64,000 bases of DNA, taken from the NCBI RefSeq assembly GCF_035989885.1, contig NZ_CP108518.1, forward strand, positions 4,203,501-4,267,500. Direction: 5' to 3'. The translations under genes and the position numbers were made by a program. The notes under the pieces are model-generated. The model did no database searches, was not told where the DNA came from, and saw only the letters and a list, made by a program, of their open reading frames with translations. This DNA is from Streptomyces sp. NBC_01232 (GTDB lineage Bacteria; Actinomycetota; Actinomycetes; Streptomycetales; Streptomycetaceae). Shown one piece after another: positions 63,125-64,000 of this stretch; positions within the stretch are counted from its first letter, which is position 1; every line of letters begins with the position of its first letter.

Positions 63125-64000
63125 GTGTCCACGATCGCCCCGCCCCGTCCCAATCGGGCAGAACGCCTGCTCATCCCCGCGACCTTCATCACCAACCTGG
63201 GCAACGGCATCCAGCTCACCGCCGCCTCGTACCTGGTGTTCACCGAAGCCAACACCATGCTCGCGGTCAGCTGGCTGATGATCGCCGTCACCATCCCGCA
63301 GGTGGCGCTCTCGTTGTTCTTCGGCAAGCTCGCCGACCGCTTCGACCGCCGCACCCTGGCGATGATCTCCGACCTGGCCAGCGCGGCCGCGGCGATCGGC
63401 CTGCCGATCTGGCTGGCCCTCGGCGGTAACCCCTCGACCGTCAGCTACGTCGCCAGCTTCATCCTGTCGATCTCCGCGGCCCTCTTCTTCCCGGCCAGCA
63501 ACGCCCTGATCAAGGAGCGCATCCCGGAGTCCCGGCTCGCCCAGTTCAACGGCAACGCCGAGATCGCCATCCAGGCCGGCACGCTCGCCTCGGCGGCCCT
63601 CGGCGGCTGGGTGATCGTCTGGGTCGGCACCACGTCGCTCTTCTACTTCAACGCGATCACGTTCCTGCTCTCCGCGGTCCTGCTGTTCTTCATCGGCCGC
63701 CGCCCGGCCGGCCAGGCCGTCACCGAGGCCGCGGCCAAGGCCGCTTCGGCCGCCGCCGCCCGCCTGTCCGCCGCCCGCCCGCCGCTGGCCCGTCTCGCGC
63801 TGCTGTACATCATCGGCAACATCGTGATCATCGTCGGCAACAGCATCATGCTGGTCCTGGTCATCGAGGGCTTCAAGTCCAACGCCGGCTACCTCGGCAT
63901 CGTCGACGCCCTGTTCGGCATCGGCGCCCTGTTCGCGGCCTGGGCCTTCAAGAAGATCAGCTCCAAGGCCACCGTGCTGAAGACGGCCCTCATCGGCTAC
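63125..64000 (+). CDS. MFS exporter, MFS_3/EntS-like (partial, runs off the window)
   Basis: 292 codons are present before the end, without a stop. It begins with a GTG at 63125 (GAGGAG about 8 bp upstream), 15 bp after the MetRS-like gene. It opens RAERLLIPATFITNLGNGIQLTAASYLVF, with the loop 2-3 motif FGKLADRFDRRTLAMISDL and the helix 4-5 stretch FFPASNALIKERIPESRLAQFNG typical of this branch, which includes siderophore and macrolide exporters. It probably exports the product of the operon. About nine helices are in the window. Confidence 0.88.
   Translation, partial: MSTIAPPRPNRAERLLIPATFITNLGNGIQLTAASYLVFTEANTMLAVSWLMIAVTIPQVALSLFFGKLADRFDRRTLAMISDLASAAAAIGLPIWLALGGNPSTVSYVASFILSISAALFFPASNALIKERIPESRLAQFNGNAEIAIQAGTLASAALGGWVIVWVGTTSLFYFNAITFLLSAVLLFFIGRRPAGQAVTEAAAKAASAAAARLSAARPPLARLALLYIIGNIVIIVGNSIMLVLVIEGFKSNAGYLGIVDALFGIGALFAAWAFKKISSKATVLKTALIGY

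Noticed and set aside
59761..64000. Hydroxamate siderophore cluster
   Set aside because: An N-hydroxylase and an EntS-like exporter would fit, but no acyltransferase, NIS synthetase or NRPS is in view, and the cupin/MetRS-like pair has no known siderophore role. Genes beyond the right end could change this.
56223..64000. Integrated element with attL at tRNA-Ala
   Set aside because: No second copy of the tRNA end and no integrase are in the window. Kept only as a question in the findings.

Overview
This window is the replication-origin region of a Streptomyces chromosome, or of a very close relative. The evidence is very high G+C, many GTG starts, twelve perfect 14-bp parS sites (GTTTCACGTGAAAC), an 876-bp dnaA-dnaN spacer with about nineteen DnaA boxes, and the actinomycete gene order parB-parA-rsmG-jag-yidC-yidD-rnpA-rpmH-dnaA-oriC-dnaN-gnd-recF-dciA-gyrB-gyrA. 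No rRNA, CRISPR array, insertion sequence or prophage was seen.

Left part (1-20.5 kb): a flavohemoprotein, a HAD phosphatase, two GNAT acetyltransferases, a winged-helix protein and a serine hydrolase lead into dnaB, which has its own upstream cluster of DnaA boxes. A MATE exporter follows, then the rpsF-ssb-rpsR-rplI operon and a cell-wall block (small membrane protein, FemX, alanine-racemase-like protein, a membrane glycosyltransferase and a class A penicillin-binding protein). A padR-ino1 pair closes this part, with a perfect palindrome in front of padR.

Middle part (20.5-52.5 kb): an MFS transporter and the CCA-adding enzyme gene pcnA converge on a parS embedded in a perfect 54-bp palindrome. 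Next, on the plus strand, come a DUF6049 protein, murJ, a separate membrane pseudokinase, sigM, its anti-sigma-like partner, and trxB-trxA behind a SigR-type promoter. The parAB/yidC/rpmH series then runs on the minus strand towards oriC, and dnaA through gyrA and a DUF3566 membrane protein run away from it. tRNA-Ile follows.

Right part (52.5-64 kb): a DLW-39 miniprotein, a secreted membrane-anchored protein, a Ser/Thr kinase with an upstream HTH protein, and tRNA-Ala. Beyond tRNA-Ala the content turns accessory: an ArsR-type regulator divergent from a drug-type MFS exporter, a dimethylargininase-like hydrolase, and a plus-strand operon of a flavin N-hydroxylase (ornithine/lysine type), a single-domain cupin, a methionyl-tRNA-synthetase-like protein and an MFS exporter that runs off the end. 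N-hydroxylase + cupin + MetRS-like protein is the known toolkit for making N-N (hydrazine) bonds in s56-p1-type natural products. Here cupin and synthetase are separate genes overlapping by ATGA, and the methionine pocket of the synthetase looks rebuilt. This is the most promising candidate for an undescribed system in the window.
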